Notes under the pieces: model-generated
Told to the model about the DNA's origin: nothing
Seen by the model: the letters and a program-made list of their open reading frames with translations, nothing else
Databases searched by the model: none
Made by a program: the position numbers and the translations under genes
DNA from: Himantopus leucocephalus
Taxonomy: Eukaryota; Chordata; Aves; Charadriiformes; Recurvirostridae
DNA: 64,000 bases
Assembly: GCA_003993805.1 (NCBI GenBank)
Contig: RSEF01000031.1
Span: 58,503,642 to 58,567,641 of the forward strand
Direction of reading: 5' to 3'
Shown: positions 63,554-64,000 of the stretch, piece by piece
Position numbering within the stretch: position 1 is the stretch's first letter
Layout of the letters: each line of letters opens with the position of its first letter

Positions 63554-63587
63554 ATTAAGGCCCATGGGTGCACCTCAGGGCCTTAAT
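63554..63587. repeat. 10-bp inverted repeat hairpin
   Basis: attaaggccc at 63554-63563 pairs perfectly with gggccttaat at 63578-63587 around a 14-nt loop. It overlaps a 12-bp palindrome, ccttaattaagg, at 63581-63592. It lies about 25 bp from the G-quadruplex motif. Confidence 0.8.
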
Positions 63588-64000
63588 TAAGGTTGCAGTG
63601 GTAATGCTCAGTTTGTATGTGTCTGTTGGCCTCCCTTATCTGCTCTAAATCATCTGTTTAAATCATCAAATGTAGGAGGTTGTCCATAAGAACATTTGCT
63701 GTCAATAATTATTTTAACTTTTATTTTGCTTATAATGCTCTATATTCCTCACAATTCCAGATTTAAGATGCAGTCAATGCCAATTTTCCTGTTATCCAGG
63801 CATTTTAATACTTAGCTACTGCAATAACAGTCTTTTTTTTTTATCACAACCAAATGAAATCGAGTTAGTCAATGTCTGTACAATCCTAGAGCAATGACCA
63901 CATGGAGAAAAATGGCACAAACCAGTTTTCACACTGAGTCAGGGGCATATGATAAAGACACATTGTGTACTGATTGACTAGTAGTGATATAGTACTGAAA

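Larger units (their letters stand above)
62027..64000 (-). other. KIAA1958: Presumed 5' intron of KIAA1958
   Basis: This lies upstream of the inferred acceptor. It is mostly AT-rich without coding potential. A GC-rich island at about 63400-63600 carries a G-quadruplex motif and a hairpin. No promoter or first exon could be identified; in mammals, as I recall, the first exon is far upstream. Confidence 0.5.

Overview
The window is vertebrate nuclear DNA, most likely avian. Coding exons are short and far apart with GT-AG borders, most of the sequence is non-coding, and three LINE fragments carry the CR1 3' end (repeats of ATTCTATG) typical of birds and other sauropsids. I see no bacterial-style gene order, no tRNA, no rRNA and no CRISPR array.

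One gene explains all the convincing coding sequence: the orthologue of human KIAA1958, on the minus strand. I recognise it by recalled protein similarity; no search was run. Reading right to left: 62027-64000 is probably a 5' intron. 61915-62026 is 5' UTR with a small upstream ORF. 60759-61914 is the first coding exon (385 aa plus one base). 38622-39667 is an alternative terminal exon (module A, 347 aa plus a split codon, with its own stop). 18296-18468 and 16446-17252 are two exons that together encode a second, paralogous C-terminal module (module B). Both acceptors that can follow exon 1 are phase 1. Exon 1 plus module A gives 733 aa; exon 1 plus module B gives 711 aa.

Modules A and B are both DUF3504-type domains, the family derived from the tyrosine recombinase of Crypton DNA transposons and shared with ZMYM2/3/4, QRICH1 and KCTD1. 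The gene therefore appears to choose by splicing and polyadenylation between two domesticated recombinase-like C-termini on one disordered, acidic, GC-rich N-terminal region. The two modules have lost different active-site positions. This is the most interesting feature of the window.

The rest is flank and intron. 1-16445 holds the presumed long 3' UTR and downstream flank, with one MIR-like relic and one CR1 fragment. 18469-38621 holds one CR1 tail, homopolymers and the 3' UTR of the module A transcript. 39668-60758 holds a CR1 open reading frame fragment broken by a 100-N gap, MIR/L2-like relics and poly-T tracts. The distal intron at 63.4-63.6 kb has a short-loop G-quadruplex motif and a hairpin. 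No neighbouring gene such as INIP was recognised inside the window.
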